A DNA stretch of 64,000 nt from Methylobacterium mesophilicum (GCF_022179445.1 NZ_BPQU01000003.1:124001-188000); one strand, 5' to 3'; shown: positions 36,494 through 46,101, counted from the stretch's first letter. The notes: generated from the sequence alone by a model not told the origin. A program made the numbers and translations.

Positions 36494-36679
36494 TCAGGCC
36501 GAGCGCCACCAGACCACGCCCATAATGACCACGATCGCCACGAACTGCAGCAGCACGCGCAGGCGCATCAGTCTTTGCGAGACGCTGGCGCTGCCACCCC
36601 GCATCATGTTGGCGAGGCCGAACAGCAGGACCACGGCGACTGCCGCACAGGCTACGAAGACAAGCAGATTGGAGGACAT
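36494..36679 (-). CDS. Twin transmembrane protein
   Basis: This 61-residue inner-membrane protein has two hydrophobic helices, LLVFVACAAVAVVLLFGLAN and LLQFVAIVVIMGVVWW, joined by a basic loop with the RGGSASVSQRLMRLRV pattern. That is the small twin-TM family seen upstream of the adenosyltransferase/etf genes in many Rhizobiales. Function is unknown. ATG 36679 is the natural start; a longer frame to 36781 is not supported. Confidence 0.8.
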   Translation of the reverse strand: MSSNLLVFVACAAVAVVLLFGLANMMRGGSASVSQRLMRLRVLLQFVAIVVIMGVVWWRSA

Positions 36680-36836
36680 GGCAAGCGAAATCCGAACCCG
36701 ACGGGCGCCGGGATCCGGCGCGCCGCCGCTTGACGAGAAGCATCCGGCACGCACGGCCGACGAGGAGCCGGTCTGGCGCACCGATCATGAGGCGACCGCG
36801 ACGGCCGGCTAACCCAGGGGAAGCCGGCCCTCGCAG

Positions 36837-39473
36837 TCAATTGCGCCGGAGCAGGCGCTCGAAATAATCGAGCTCCTCCCGCGGCCGGGTGGGATCGCCG
36901 AGCTTACGCCGCAGCTCTTCCATGATGCGGCGCGCACGCTGGACGGCCGATTCGTCGGCGGTCGGCACCCGGACCCGGCCGTCGCTCATGTCCCGGCCCT
37001 TGGTCGGACGACCGAGGGGGTCGTCGTCGCGGGCGCCGGCCTGGCCCTGCTGACCGGGCTGTTGGCCGCCTTCCTGCTGACCCTCGCCCTGGCCCTCGGC
37101 CATCTCCTGCATCTGCTGCGCCATGCCTTCGGCGCCCTTCTTCAGGCCTTCGAGCGCGCGGCCCTGGGCATCCACCGCCTCGTCGGCATCGCCCTGCTTC
37201 AGGGCGTTCTCGGCCTCGCGCATGGCGTCCTCGGCGTCGGACAGGCCCTGCTCGCCGCGCATGCCGTTCTCCTTCATGCGCTGCTCGAGTTCCTCCAGGC
37301 GCTGCCGCAGGGACTGCTGCCGATCGCCGACATTGCCTTGCTCGCCTTGGCCCCGCTCGCCCTGGCCCTTTTGCTTCTGACCCGGTTTGCCTTGTCCCTG
37401 CTGACCCTGCTGCCCCGGGCTCTGCTTCCCCTGGCCCTGTTGCGGCTGCCCGCGGTTGCCCTGCTGCTGTTGCTGCCCGCGATTCGACGGACGCTGCTGG
37501 CCGTTGCCGGGCTCCTGCCCGTCCTTGAAGGTCTCGTCACGCAGGCCCTGCTGCTCGCGCGCCATCGCGTCGAGGTCGCGCATCTGTTTCTGCATCTCGC
37601 GGCTGGCCTGATCGGATTTGCCGCCCTTCTCCGCGGTCTGAAGATTCTCCAGGATGTTGCGCAACTGCTCCATCAAGCGTTGCGCCTCGGCGGTGTCGCC
37701 ACGCTTCATCGCCTCGGCCATGTCCTGGATCATCTTGTCGAGATCCTCGGGCGTGACCGTCTTCGATTGCTGGTTGCTCTGACCCTTCTCGCCCGGATCG
37801 CGCGGCTGGCGGCCCTGCTTCTCCGCCATCTGCGAGAGGAACTTGTCGAGGGCCTGCTTGAGATCCTGCGTGAGGCGCTTGATCTCGTCGTCGGGGGCGT
37901 TGCGCTCGATCGCCTCCTTCAGCCGATCCTGGGCTTGCCGCAGCTGCTTCTCGGCATCCGACAGGTCGCCGTCCTCGATCTTCAACGCCATCTCCCACAG
38001 GAGATCGGCGACCTCGATTAGGTCGGCATCGGACTTCGCCCGGCGCAGGCGCTGCGTTGCGGTCCGAAGGCCGAGGAAGACCGGCGGCTGCGGCGTGAAC
38101 ATGTCGGGGGCGACCAGGAGCGCGTCGAGGGCACCCTGCACCCACAGGCGGTCCGTATCCGGCGCCGTGACGAGGCGGCGGCGATCCTCGGCGAGTGCCC
38201 GGGCCAGCGGATCCCGGAATTGCCGCGCCGGGAGCGTGATCTCGGCGGACGCCGTACGCCCCTCCTGGCCGGCCTCATCCTTGACGACGATCTGATAACG
38301 TACCCGGGCGCCCGACCACGGGCTGTCGGTGAGATCGACCAGGGTTTTTGTGTCGGTCTCGCCGGAGGCATCGGCCGGCAACGCAAGGTTGATCCGTGGG
38401 ACCGGCGCCAGCGAGCGGCCGGCCTTCAGGGGCTCGATCACACCCTCCGCGGAGCTGATCCCGTAATCGTCCTTGGCACGGTAGGTGAGATTGAAGGTGC
38501 CGCGACCGTTCACTTCAGGGCCGCCGACGGCCGTCACCTCGGGCGGCCGGTCCGGGATTGCGTCCACGGTCAGCGTCTGTCGGCCGGCGGGCGTGACGAT
38601 GACAAGTTCAGCCCCGCCGACGATGCGATAGCGCTCCTCGCGCAGGTCCGGCCGTTCCTCCTGGCCGGGGATCGGCTTGAGCCCGGCATTCGGCGTCAGC
38701 GTGGTGTTCGCCGCGGCCTTCCCCTGACCGGCGATGCGTACGATCAACTGCGCGTTGACCGGCGCCCGCAGGTGCTGGTCGCTGCCATCCATCGCGATCA
38801 GGAGCGGCGGAAGGCGGGTGTAGAGCGGCGGATCGATCCAGCCGTCGACCCGGAAATTCGGCCCCGGAGCCACCGGCTCGTGCCAGTCGAACGCGGCTCC
38901 GACGCGCGCCCACCATTCGGGGCCGGCCACGAACAAACTGGCCACCGCGGCCACCACGATCCCGGCCCGCAGGGCATAGGGATCGCGTCGCGTCATGCCG
39001 GGGCGCGGCAATCCGACCCGTAGGGCCGCGACCGCCTGTGCGGCCCGGCGCTGATGGAGCGCCCAAAGGGTCCGGCTGCCAGGATCCGCGGCGCCGACCG
39101 CCAGCGTATCCTGCGCCGCCGAGGCTGGTCCATGACGCAGGGCTGGATCGCGCGCGGCCGCCTCCCGGTCGAGCCGAGCCAGGGCGACCCGGCGATCGGG
39201 CCGCGCGAGATGCGCCAGCGGCAGCAGCGCGACGACCAGCATGACGGCCAGAATGGCGAGCCCGATCTGCCGCCAGAGCGGGCCGAGGTCGAGCCACAGG
39301 CCGGCCCAGGACAGAGCGAGGAACAACAGGCCGACGCCGAGGCCGCGCCACAGCACCGGCCAAGCCTGCTCCCAAAGGGATGCCGCCCGGGCCTGGGCGA
39401 CGAGCCGGTCGAGCCGCGCGGCAGCCGCCTGTCCCGTCCCGGTGCTGCTGTCGAAGCCGTCCCTGTCGTTCAC
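36837..39473 (-). CDS. TIGR02302/DUF4175 family membrane protein
   Basis: This 878-residue protein has membrane segments near 43-62, 70-90 and 170-188. A soluble domain follows (about 200-460, with FRVDGWIDPPLYTRLPP and RTFNL-type strands), then a helical region (about 460-640) rich in Asp/Glu/Arg. A very Gln/Gly-rich low-complexity stretch (about 650-740) precedes a charged coiled-coil end (LDYFERLLRRN). The TIGR02302 family is alphaproteobacterial and of unknown function. The GTG start has only a weak ribosome site. The antisense of the repeat-like part is open too, but that is a composition effect. It is followed by the PHA depolymerase gene's end to its right. Confidence 0.9.
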   Translation of the reverse strand: MNDRDGFDSSTGTGQAAAARLDRLVAQARAASLWEQAWPVLWRGLGVGLLFLALSWAGLWLDLGPLWRQIGLAILAVMLVVALLPLAHLARPDRRVALARLDREAAARDPALRHGPASAAQDTLAVGAADPGSRTLWALHQRRAAQAVAALRVGLPRPGMTRRDPYALRAGIVVAAVASLFVAGPEWWARVGAAFDWHEPVAPGPNFRVDGWIDPPLYTRLPPLLIAMDGSDQHLRAPVNAQLIVRIAGQGKAAANTTLTPNAGLKPIPGQEERPDLREERYRIVGGAELVIVTPAGRQTLTVDAIPDRPPEVTAVGGPEVNGRGTFNLTYRAKDDYGISSAEGVIEPLKAGRSLAPVPRINLALPADASGETDTKTLVDLTDSPWSGARVRYQIVVKDEAGQEGRTASAEITLPARQFRDPLARALAEDRRRLVTAPDTDRLWVQGALDALLVAPDMFTPQPPVFLGLRTATQRLRRAKSDADLIEVADLLWEMALKIEDGDLSDAEKQLRQAQDRLKEAIERNAPDDEIKRLTQDLKQALDKFLSQMAEKQGRQPRDPGEKGQSNQQSKTVTPEDLDKMIQDMAEAMKRGDTAEAQRLMEQLRNILENLQTAEKGGKSDQASREMQKQMRDLDAMAREQQGLRDETFKDGQEPGNGQQRPSNRGQQQQQGNRGQPQQGQGKQSPGQQGQQGQGKPGQKQKGQGERGQGEQGNVGDRQQSLRQRLEELEQRMKENGMRGEQGLSDAEDAMREAENALKQGDADEAVDAQGRALEGLKKGAEGMAQQMQEMAEGQGEGQQEGGQQPGQQGQAGARDDDPLGRPTKGRDMSDGRVRVPTADESAVQRARRIMEELRRKLGDPTRPREELDYFERLLRRN

Positions 39474-39609
39474 GCCGACCGTTCCGCCTCAATCTCGAGG
39501 ATTTGCTGTAAGTGCCCGAGGAGATCCGGGCTCCGACAACGCGAGGCTAGCATGGTGGGCCGCGCTGGTCGGCGGGTCAAATCGGCGCGACCGCCGGTCT
39601 GTCAGCCGA

Positions 39610-40818
39610 TCAGTTGTGCGCCTGGATGAAGTTGCGCACCTGCGGGTAGATCTGCGTCTCCCAGCGCTTGCCGGCGAAGACGCCGTAATGGCCTACGCCG
39701 GCCTGCAGGTGGTGCGTCCGCATGTAGGGGGCGAGCCCGGTACAGAGATCGTGCGCCGCCATGGTCTGGCCGGGGGCGCAGATGTCGTCCCGCTCGCCTT
39801 CGACGGTCATCAGCGCGGTGCGCTTGATCGAGCCCAGGTCGATCGGCTCGCCCCGGTAGCTCAGCTCGTTCTTGGCGAGCGTGTAGTCCTGGAACACGGT
39901 CTTGACCGTCTCCAGGTAGAACTCGGCCGCGAGGTCGAGGACGGCGAAATATTCGTCGTAGAAGGTTTCGATCGCCTCGGCTTTGTCATCCTCGCCGTTG
40001 GCCATGTGCCAGAACAAGTCGTTGTGGCCCTGCACGTGCCGCTTGGCGTTCATCGACATGAACGCCGAGACCTGCACGAAGCCCGGATAAACCTTCCGGC
40101 CGGCGCCCTTGTGACGCGACGGGACCGTGGCGATCAGGTTCTTCTCGAACCATGCGATCGGTTTCGAGGTCGCGAGCTCGTTCACCCCGGTCGGGTTGAT
40201 CCGGCAATCCACCGGGCCGGCCATCAGCGTCATGCTGCGCGGGGCGGCCGCATCCTTCGCCTGCGCCATCGCGGCGGCGGCGACCAGCGCCTGCACGGTC
40301 GGCTGGCAGACCGCCACCACGTGCGATCCCTCGCCCATGACTTGGAGGAACTGGATCAGGTGCGCGACATACTCGTCGAAGCCGAACCGGCCAGCCGAGA
40401 GGGGGATGTCCCGGGCGTTGTGCCAGTCGGTGATGTAGACGTCGTGATCGGGCAGCATCACGCGCACGGTGGCGCGCAGCAGCGTCGCGAAGTGGCCCGA
40501 CAGCGGCGCGACCAGCAGCACCTTGGGCTGCTCGGTGTGGATGTCCTTCTTGAAGTGCAGCAGCGTGCCGAACGGCGTGACCGTGACCGCTTCCTCGCTG
40601 ACCGGCACGCTCCGGTTGCCGACCGTGACCGAGTCGATCCCGTAGGCGGGCCGCGCGAAGGTCAGGCCCGTCCGCATCATCATGCGCGCGTTGGCCGACA
40701 TCCAACGGGCGGGCTCGCTCCAGCGGATCCAGGGCGACCAGGCATCGTTCAACATCCGTCCCCAGGCCCGCGTCTGGGCGGCGAGGTCGGTCTGCAGGTC
40801 GAACGCGTCGTACATCAT
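39610..40818 (-). CDS. Intracellular PHA (PHB) depolymerase
   Basis: This 402-residue protein matches intracellular PHB depolymerases that mobilise storage polymer granules. The nucleophile is Cys171 in VVAVCQPTVQALVAA instead of the Ser of lipases, as in the Ralstonia PhaZ1 type. DWHNARDIPLSAGRFGFDEY, VNELATSKPIAWFEKN, GHNDLFWHMANGE and the C-terminal HYGVFAG with its His complete the pattern. It begins MMYDAFDLQ, like the family, so I start at 40818 (or 40815); no Shine-Dalgarno decides, and a frame open to 41016 is extra. It links to the hydroxybutyryl-CoA dehydrogenase 7 kb away only by pathway. Confidence 0.9.
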   Translation of the reverse strand: MMYDAFDLQTDLAAQTRAWGRMLNDAWSPWIRWSEPARWMSANARMMMRTGLTFARPAYGIDSVTVGNRSVPVSEEAVTVTPFGTLLHFKKDIHTEQPKVLLVAPLSGHFATLLRATVRVMLPDHDVYITDWHNARDIPLSAGRFGFDEYVAHLIQFLQVMGEGSHVVAVCQPTVQALVAAAAMAQAKDAAAPRSMTLMAGPVDCRINPTGVNELATSKPIAWFEKNLIATVPSRHKGAGRKVYPGFVQVSAFMSMNAKRHVQGHNDLFWHMANGEDDKAEAIETFYDEYFAVLDLAAEFYLETVKTVFQDYTLAKNELSYRGEPIDLGSIKRTALMTVEGERDDICAPGQTMAAHDLCTGLAPYMRTHHLQAGVGHYGVFAGKRWETQIYPQVRNFIQAHN

Positions 40819-41083
40819 CGGGCGGGCACTCGCGGGCGCCCGGCCCGACACGCGGGCGATCGGGACGGCAAACTCGGGCGGATGCCGGGATGAGGAATGC
40901 ATCAGCATGGCCGGAGAGCATCTGCCCGCTGCACGGAGGCTGCAACCGCCCAGAGGGTGCATTCCAACAGGAAAGCGGAGGCCGTGGCTTTGATGTACCA
41001 GCTCTAAACTGGACACCCACCGCGCGGCCCGGCACCCGACCTGAAAAGCACCGCGCGGCGGATCAGGTCAGGTGCCGGCCGGA

Positions 41084-41809
41084 TCAGATCGTCTGGTTGT
41101 AGGCGCCGACTTCGGTATTCTCCCGCAAGACCGCGTCGACGGCTTTGAACATGGCGTGCAGGCGCTCTTCGGAAGCCGAGCTCTCGATCACCACGACCAG
41201 CTCCGGCTTGTTGGACGAGGCGCGCACGAGGCCCCCAGGTGCCGTCCTCGGTGGTGATGCGCACGCCGTTGACGGTGACGAGATCGACGATCTTCGAGCC
41301 GGCGATCGGTTCGCCCGCGTCCTTCATGGCGCGGAAGCGCGCGGTGACGGTCTCTACCACCCCGTACTTCACATCGTCGGCACAATGGGACGACATGGTC
41401 GGCGAGCCTCAGGTCTTCGGCAACGCCCGGTAAAGGTTGGCCATCGACGTCCCGGGGTTGCGGTCGAGCATCTCCAGCACCGCCATGGCGGTGAGCAGGC
41501 CGTCGTCGTAGCCGCGCCCGATCGGCTCGTTGAAGAAGAAGTGGCCGGACTCCTCGAAGCCCGCAAGCGCCCCGAGCTCGTTCACCCGCCGCTTGATGTA
41601 GCTGTGGCCGGTCTTCCAGTCATCGGTCTTGATGGCCTGGGCCTGCAGTTGCGGGTCGGTGTGGTAGAGACCGGTTGATTTCACGTCGACCACGAAGGTC
41701 GAGCCGGGATGGAGCTTGCCGAGGTCGCGCGCCAGCATCACGCCGATCTTGGCAGCTGCTCGAAGGCGAAGGTATTCGGAACCAGGCCCGCTTCAGGCTT
41801 GGGAAACAT
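41084..41809 (-). pseudogene. Decayed phosphomannomutase/phosphoglucomutase
   Basis: The intact enzyme (about 500 residues) interconverts mannose- or glucose-6-P and 1-P for polysaccharide precursors. Here the true N-terminus MFPKPEAGLVPNTFAFEQLP (41809 down to about 41750) runs straight into KIGVMLARDLGKLHPGSTF, the sequence expected about 250 codons later, and the join is out of frame. The C-terminal half, with STGLYHTDPQLQAQAIKTDD and GFEESGHFFFNEPIGRGYDD, is then cut by TGA at 41409-41411, where relatives have Trp (PKT-W-GSPTM). Beyond it, one extra G in the run at 41230-41234 shifts the frame after TTEDGTWG. Correcting it restores LVRASSNKPELVVVIE and the normal end VGAYNQTI. Three independent lesions show a non-functional relic; an intact copy may exist elsewhere. 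Confidence 0.92.
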
Positions 41810-41883
41810 CGCTCGGCCCCGCTCGACCTCAGATCTGCGGCGGGCCGAACGAAGCTTCCGGTCCGGGGAAAGGTCCGTCCGCC

Positions 41884-42129
41884 CTACGAGGCGCGGCGGA
41901 CGACCCGGACGGGCTCGGCCTCGGTCCGGCGATGCTCGCAGGCGACCTTGAGGTAGCGGTCGCCGCCGCCGGGCAAGCCGGCCTGGGCCGCCATGGTCTG
42001 GGCGTGCATCAGGCACTCCATCGGCGAGTGCGCCGGCGCGATGATGATGTCGAGGGCGGTGTCGCGGGAGCAATCCTGCGCCAGCAGGGTGCCCGCACAG
42101 ATGAGGGCGACGGACAACAGTTCGGACAT
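41884..42129 (-). CDS. Small exported protein
   Basis: This 81-residue protein has a short signal (MSELLSVALICAGTLLAQ), then DCSRDTALDIIIAPAHSPME, CLMHAQTMAAQAGL and a basic end. GAGG lies six bases before ATG 42129. It resembles small secreted Cys-containing proteins found in methylobacteria, but I can assign no function. It lies just upstream of the phosphomannomutase relic on the same strand. Confidence 0.7.
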   Translation of the reverse strand: MSELLSVALICAGTLLAQDCSRDTALDIIIAPAHSPMECLMHAQTMAAQAGLPGGGDRYLKVACEHRRTEAEPVRVVRRAS

Positions 42130-42291
42130 GACGGACCTCGGCTTCGTGGATCGAAGGGTCCGCGGGGTGCTCTGGCGTCCGAGCCGCCGCGTTGTCGTTG
42201 CCTGGGTGTTTCCTCGCCTATACCGCCCGATTCTAAGCACGCGGCGTGCCAGCCGTATCGAATGCTCTCGAAGGACTGGATCTCGCCGGGT

Positions 42292-42501
42292 TCAATCCCG
42301 GGCCGAAAGCCACTGGGTTTCGGGTTCGGCTGCCGGCAGTAGCGCCGCGACGTCGTCCAGATCCACCACGTAATGGTCGGTCAGCACGCGCCACATCTCG
42401 GCCGAGGATCTGACCTGCGGCCTCAGCCCATCCAGCGTGTGGGCGAGCAGCGTCGCATTCACGAGCTTCGGGCGTGCCAGCAGCGGATCAGCGTTCAGCA
42501 T
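42292..42501 (-). CDS. Small hypothetical protein
   Basis: This 69-residue cytoplasmic-looking protein (MLNADPLLARPKLVNATLLA...) has an alternating helix pattern and no signal, membrane segment or metal motif. It has a plausible start but only a weak ribosome site (GGGG). I recognise no family. It stands alone between two empty stretches and could be spurious. Confidence 0.45.
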   Translation of the reverse strand: MLNADPLLARPKLVNATLLAHTLDGLRPQVRSSAEMWRVLTDHYVVDLDDVAALLPAAEPETQWLSARD

Positions 42502-43023
42502 CGGTGTCGACCCCGTTTCGGTGCGTGCACACTCCGCCGGGTTTGGTTAACGCGTGGTTACGCGATCACCGCAAACCTTCACTTTGTCTTGAGCCGGACG
42601 AACTATGCCTTGGCCGACCGGTGATATCTGGATGGCGCCAGACCTTCCACGACCCCCGGCCCGACGACTCTTGATTTCGGCGATCCACCGGCGGCCGGTT
42701 TTTCGCGGAGCGTGCATGACAATCGAGACGCTAGCGCCTCGGGCCGCCTCGGATATCCGGTGCGCGTCGAAGGCCCTGTCGTCGCGCGCGTTCTGATTGC
42801 TCCGGTTCACAAGCCCGACCCCATCCCTTATCAGGCGGGGGAGATCGAGACGGTCCCGGCGGAATGGGGACGCGCCACCCTTTCGCGCGATCATCCGCGC
42901 TGCGGCGCGGCCTCGACCTACCCGTACCGCTCTCGGACCATGCCTTTGTCGTGATGCGCCTGCCGCCGATCGGTCTTTCCGACGGCGGCGGATGCTCCAG
43001 GCCGAATATGCGAGCGGAACACC
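42502..43023. other. Intergenic region before maf
   Basis: No gene can be supported. Just upstream of maf a GCCGCC / GGCGGC inverted repeat (about 42963-42992) could form a hairpin in the leader. Several open frames here have unlikely compositions. Confidence 0.4.
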
Positions 43024-43677
43024 ATGGACGCCATACCCGAAGCGATCGGTGCGACGCAGGGGCCGGCCACCCGGTTCGTGCTCGCCTCCGGATCGCCGCG
43101 CCGCCTGGCGCTGCTGCAGCAGATCGGCATCGAGCCGGATTCGCTCTTACCCGCGGACATCGACGAGACGCCGCGCAAGGCCGAGCCGCCGCGCGAACTG
43201 GCCCGACGCCTCGCACGCACCAAGCTCGCCGCCGCGGAAGCCGCCCTGCACCATCAGGACCATAAGATCCCGACCTGGCTGCTCGCGGCCGACACGGTCG
43301 TGGCGGTCGGGCGACGCGTCCTGCCGAAGGCCGAGGGGCCGGACGAGGCCGCCGATTGCCTGCGCCTTCTGTCCGGGCGTCCGCACCGGGTCTTCACGGC
43401 GATCTGCCTGCTGTCGCCGAACGGCCGCCGGGAGCGGATCGTCGAGACCCGCGTGCGCTTCAAGCGCCTCTCTGGCCGCGACATCCAGGGCTATCTCGCC
43501 TCCGGCGAGTGGCGCGGCAAGGCGGGCGGCTACGCGATCCAGGGCCTGGCCGGTGCCTTCGTGGTGAAGCTCGTCGGCTCTTACAGCGCCGTGGTCGGCC
43601 TGCCGCTCTACGAGACGATGAGCTTGCTCGATGGCGAGGGGTATCCGGTCCGCGCAGCCTGGGGGAGCCTCGCATGA
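43024..43677 (+). CDS. maf: Maf family nucleotide pyrophosphatase
   Basis: This 217-residue Maf/YceF/YhdE-type enzyme hydrolyses non-canonical or canonical NTPs to NMPs and has been tied to septation control. Visible: [65 protein letters not shown] and the [12 protein letters not shown] end, all family landmarks. The stop overlaps the yacG ATG by four bases. The frequent alphaproteobacterial neighbour infA is not next to it. Confidence 0.94.
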   Translation: MDAIPEAIGATQGPATRFVLASGSPRRLALLQQIGIEPDSLLPADIDETPRKAEPPRELARRLARTKLAAAEAALHHQDHKIPTWLLAADTVVAVGRRVLPKAEGPDEAADCLRLLSGRPHRVFTAICLLSPNGRRERIVETRVRFKRLSGRDIQGYLASGEWRGKAGGYAIQGLAGAFVVKLVGSYSAVVGLPLYETMSLLDGEGYPVRAAWGSLA

Positions 43678-43862
43678 GCGCGTGGCCGACGAACCCGGAG
43701 CGCTGCCCGATCTGCCGGCGCTCCTCCACCGAGCCGTTCCGGCCGTTCTGCTCGCAGCGCTGCGCCGATGTCGATCTCGGCCGCTGGCTCAACGAGCGCT
43801 ACACGATCCCGGTGGAACTCGATCCCGATGCTCCGCCGCCGGAGCCCGATGACGAGGGCTGA
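43674..43862 (+). CDS. yacG: DNA gyrase inhibitor YacG (zinc)
   Basis: This 62-residue zinc protein has C11, C14, C26 and C30 ([10 protein letters not shown] ... [15 protein letters not shown]), followed by the acidic tail [20 protein letters not shown]. In E. coli YacG binds GyrB and inhibits gyrase. The ATGA overlap with maf shows co-translation, the usual maf-yacG pairing. Confidence 0.92.
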   Translation: MSAWPTNPERCPICRRSSTEPFRPFCSQRCADVDLGRWLNERYTIPVELDPDAPPPEPDDEG

Positions 43863-43967
43863 AATTTTCCGGCGCCCAGGTCACACCGATGTCACGGCAA
43901 GGCTGGACAGGCCTCGAACTCCTCACTATACCCCGCGGCGTCCGAGACGCACAGCGGCCCGGACGAC

Positions 43968-44043
43968 GCCCAGGTAGCTCAGTTGGTAGAGCATGCGACT
44001 GAAAATCGCAGTGTCGGTGGTTCGATCCCGCCCCTGGGCACCA
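43968..44043 (+). tRNA. tRNA-Phe (anticodon GAA)
   Basis: This 76-nt tRNA has acceptor GCCCAGG pairing with CCTGGGC, the D-arm GCTCAGTTGGTAGAGC, the anticodon loop CTGAAAA (anticodon GAA), the T-arm and an encoded CCA. All stems are good. Confidence 0.97.
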
Positions 44044-44507
44044 TCATCCCGCTAGGCGTGGGATGGTGCCGAAGTAATCACTCTCTCGCTCCAAGTCCTT
44101 CGCCAACCTCGCAAGACGTCGGGCCGCCGGACGCGTTTGGCGCTAGGCTCAACGTCTCCGGTGAAGCTTCACGGCTCCTGGATCGTCGTGACGCGTGTCG
44201 GCATGCATTAGCCGCCCGAGTAAGCGCTCGGGACCATCGACAACGCCGGATCGTCCGCCTTCGCGCTCTCGGCGATCATGGTGGGTTGCGATTCGATCCC
44301 GCATGGAAGCCGCGCGGGCGGTCACCCACCGAAAATGTTTCGTGCATCGCACCGAAAATTATTTGGTATACCAGTGCGGTGGCATCTCCCGGCAAGCTTC
44401 GCTACGCTGCTTTCAACATGGCTCGAGCCGACCCGTAGACCGCCTCAGCCCGTACGCCAGCGGGCCGGTCGCGCGATAAGACGAAGCCGAATGGTGGGAG
44501 TGGAAGC
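44044..44507. other. Intergenic region after tRNA-Phe
   Basis: I see no gene, tRNA or clear repeat in these 464 bases. A moderately AT-rich patch lies near 44330-44380 and probably holds the promoter of the downstream gene. The site next to a tRNA 3' end is a classic integration point, but no attachment repeat or integrase is present. Confidence 0.45.
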
Positions 44508-45557
44508 ATGCCGCGCAACATCCTGATCCTGGGCGCCTCATACGGCTCCCTGCTGGGCACCAAGCTCCTGATGGCCGGTCACAACGTGACCCTGGTGTGC
44601 CGCCGCAAGACCGCCGACCTGATCAACCAGGAGGGGACGGAGGTCCGCATCAAGCTGCGCGACGAACCGAACCACCGCGCGATCCACTCGCGCGACCTGC
44701 CGGGCACCCTGGATGCCGCGCCGCCGGAGGACATCGATCCGTCGCGCTACGACCTCGTCGGTCTCGCCATGCAGGAGCCGCAGTACAACAACCACACGAT
44801 CCGGGTGCTGATGATCAAGATCGCCGCGGCCCGGCTGCCGTGCCTGTCGATCATGAACATGCCGCCGCTGCCGTATCTCAAGCGGATCCCGGCCCTGGCG
44901 GCGATGGACCTCGACAACGCCTTCACCAATGCCGGCGTCTGGGATCGCTTCGAGCCGGGCCTCGTGTCCCTCTGCTCGCCCGACCCGCAGGCGTTCCGTC
45001 CGCCGGACGAGGGTGCGAACGTGCTCCATGTCGGCCTTCCCACCAACTTCAAGGCCGCGACCTTCGCCGACGAGACCCACAACCGGCTGCTGCGCGAGTT
45101 GGAGGCGGATATCGACGCCGTCCGCCTCGACGGCCACGACGTGCCGGTGAAGCTCAAGGTGTTCGACTCGCTGTTCGTCCCGCTGGCGAAATGGTCGATG
45201 CTGCTCACCGGCAATTACCGGTGCATCACCCCGAAGGAGCCGCAATCGATCCGCGACGCCGTGCACGGCGACCTCGCCAAATCCCGCGCCATCTACGAGC
45301 ACGTCGATTCCATCGCGCGCAAGCTCGGTGCGGACCCGCAGGACCAGGTGCCGTTCGAGAAATACGCCAAGGCCGCCGAGAGCCTGCTCAAGCCGTCCTC
45401 CGCGGCGCGAGCCGTGGCGAACGGCACGCCGTTCATCGAGCGTGTCGACCTGCTGGTGAAGCTGATCTCGCACCAGCTGGGCATGCCCGATGCCGAGATC
45501 GACCGCACCGTCCAGATCGTGGACCGGAAGCTCGACGAGCGGGTGATCGAGGGCTGA
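44508..45557 (+). CDS. Ketopantoate-reductase-like (6PGDH fold) protein
   Basis: This 349-residue protein has an N-terminal Rossmann domain (about 1-170) starting ILILGASYGSLLGTKLLMAG, a pattern like PanE/ApbA ketopantoate reductases. The usual GxGxxG is GASYGS here, so cofactor binding may differ. The C-terminal helical domain (about 195-345) resembles the family, with FDSLFVPLAKWSMLLTGNY. It is longer than PanE (about 300). I do not assign a substrate. GGGAG precedes the ATG, and a long empty region precedes it. Confidence 0.75.
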   Translation: MPRNILILGASYGSLLGTKLLMAGHNVTLVCRRKTADLINQEGTEVRIKLRDEPNHRAIHSRDLPGTLDAAPPEDIDPSRYDLVGLAMQEPQYNNHTIRVLMIKIAAARLPCLSIMNMPPLPYLKRIPALAAMDLDNAFTNAGVWDRFEPGLVSLCSPDPQAFRPPDEGANVLHVGLPTNFKAATFADETHNRLLRELEADIDAVRLDGHDVPVKLKVFDSLFVPLAKWSMLLTGNYRCITPKEPQSIRDAVHGDLAKSRAIYEHVDSIARKLGADPQDQVPFEKYAKAAESLLKPSSAARAVANGTPFIERVDLLVKLISHQLGMPDAEIDRTVQIVDRKLDERVIEG

Positions 45558-45665
45558 CCGGACGCGGCGGCAGTACGATCACTGGATGGTTTGCCGGATA
45601 CGGTTGTGGCTGGCCCCGCGCTTAGGTAGATCCGCTCGCTCTGACGGGTGCGGCGAGGGGCATGC

Positions 45666-45875
45666 ATGGGCGACGACGTGGCCGCTCTCCTCCTGGCGCT
45701 GGCCACCGAGAACGCCGAGCTGCGGGCGCAGCTCGCCGCCGCCCAGGACATGCTGATGGAGACGGCGATCGATGCGGGCCATCTGCATGCCCGGATCGAG
45801 GCGGTCCAGGACGAGCGCGATGCCTGGCGGGCCGAGGCCGAACGGCTGGCGCGGCGGAGCACCGGAACCGGTTGA
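45666..45875 (+). CDS. Small coiled-coil protein
   Basis: This 69-residue protein is nearly all helical and heptad-like (LALATENAELRAQLAAAQDM, EAVQDERDAWRAEAERLARR). There is no signal or membrane segment. ATG 45666 has GAGGGG six bases upstream; a GTG at 45648 is in frame. It may be an adaptor. No family is recognised. Confidence 0.55.
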   Translation: MGDDVAALLLALATENAELRAQLAAAQDMLMETAIDAGHLHARIEAVQDERDAWRAEAERLARRSTGTG

Positions 45876-46101
45876 CGGAGGCCGAGCATCGCGGGCCGCA
45901 GGGCCATCCGTCGACGACCCGCCGGACGGTGACCCTTCGTCTCTGATACGAAAGGAAGGCCCTTTTATCGCGGAGGAACACGCGGTGTGTTCAAGCGGTT
46001 ACAAACACGCAAAAGTTGAGCTTATGCGGATTCTTGCTCATTGAAGTTGCGGCCTGTTCCACTAAACCAGGTTAAATTCCGGTTCGGAACCAGATCCTGC
46101 G

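Noticed and set aside
37062-38021. 319-codon plus-strand frame with a leucine-rich, membrane-like product
   Set aside because: It is the antisense of the Gln/Gly-rich and coiled-coil part of the TIGR02302 gene; CAG/CTG complementarity makes Leu-rich shadows.
43968-44507. A genomic island attached at tRNA-Phe
   Set aside because: No integrase, no duplicated tRNA 3' end and no change in gene content are seen beyond the tRNA.
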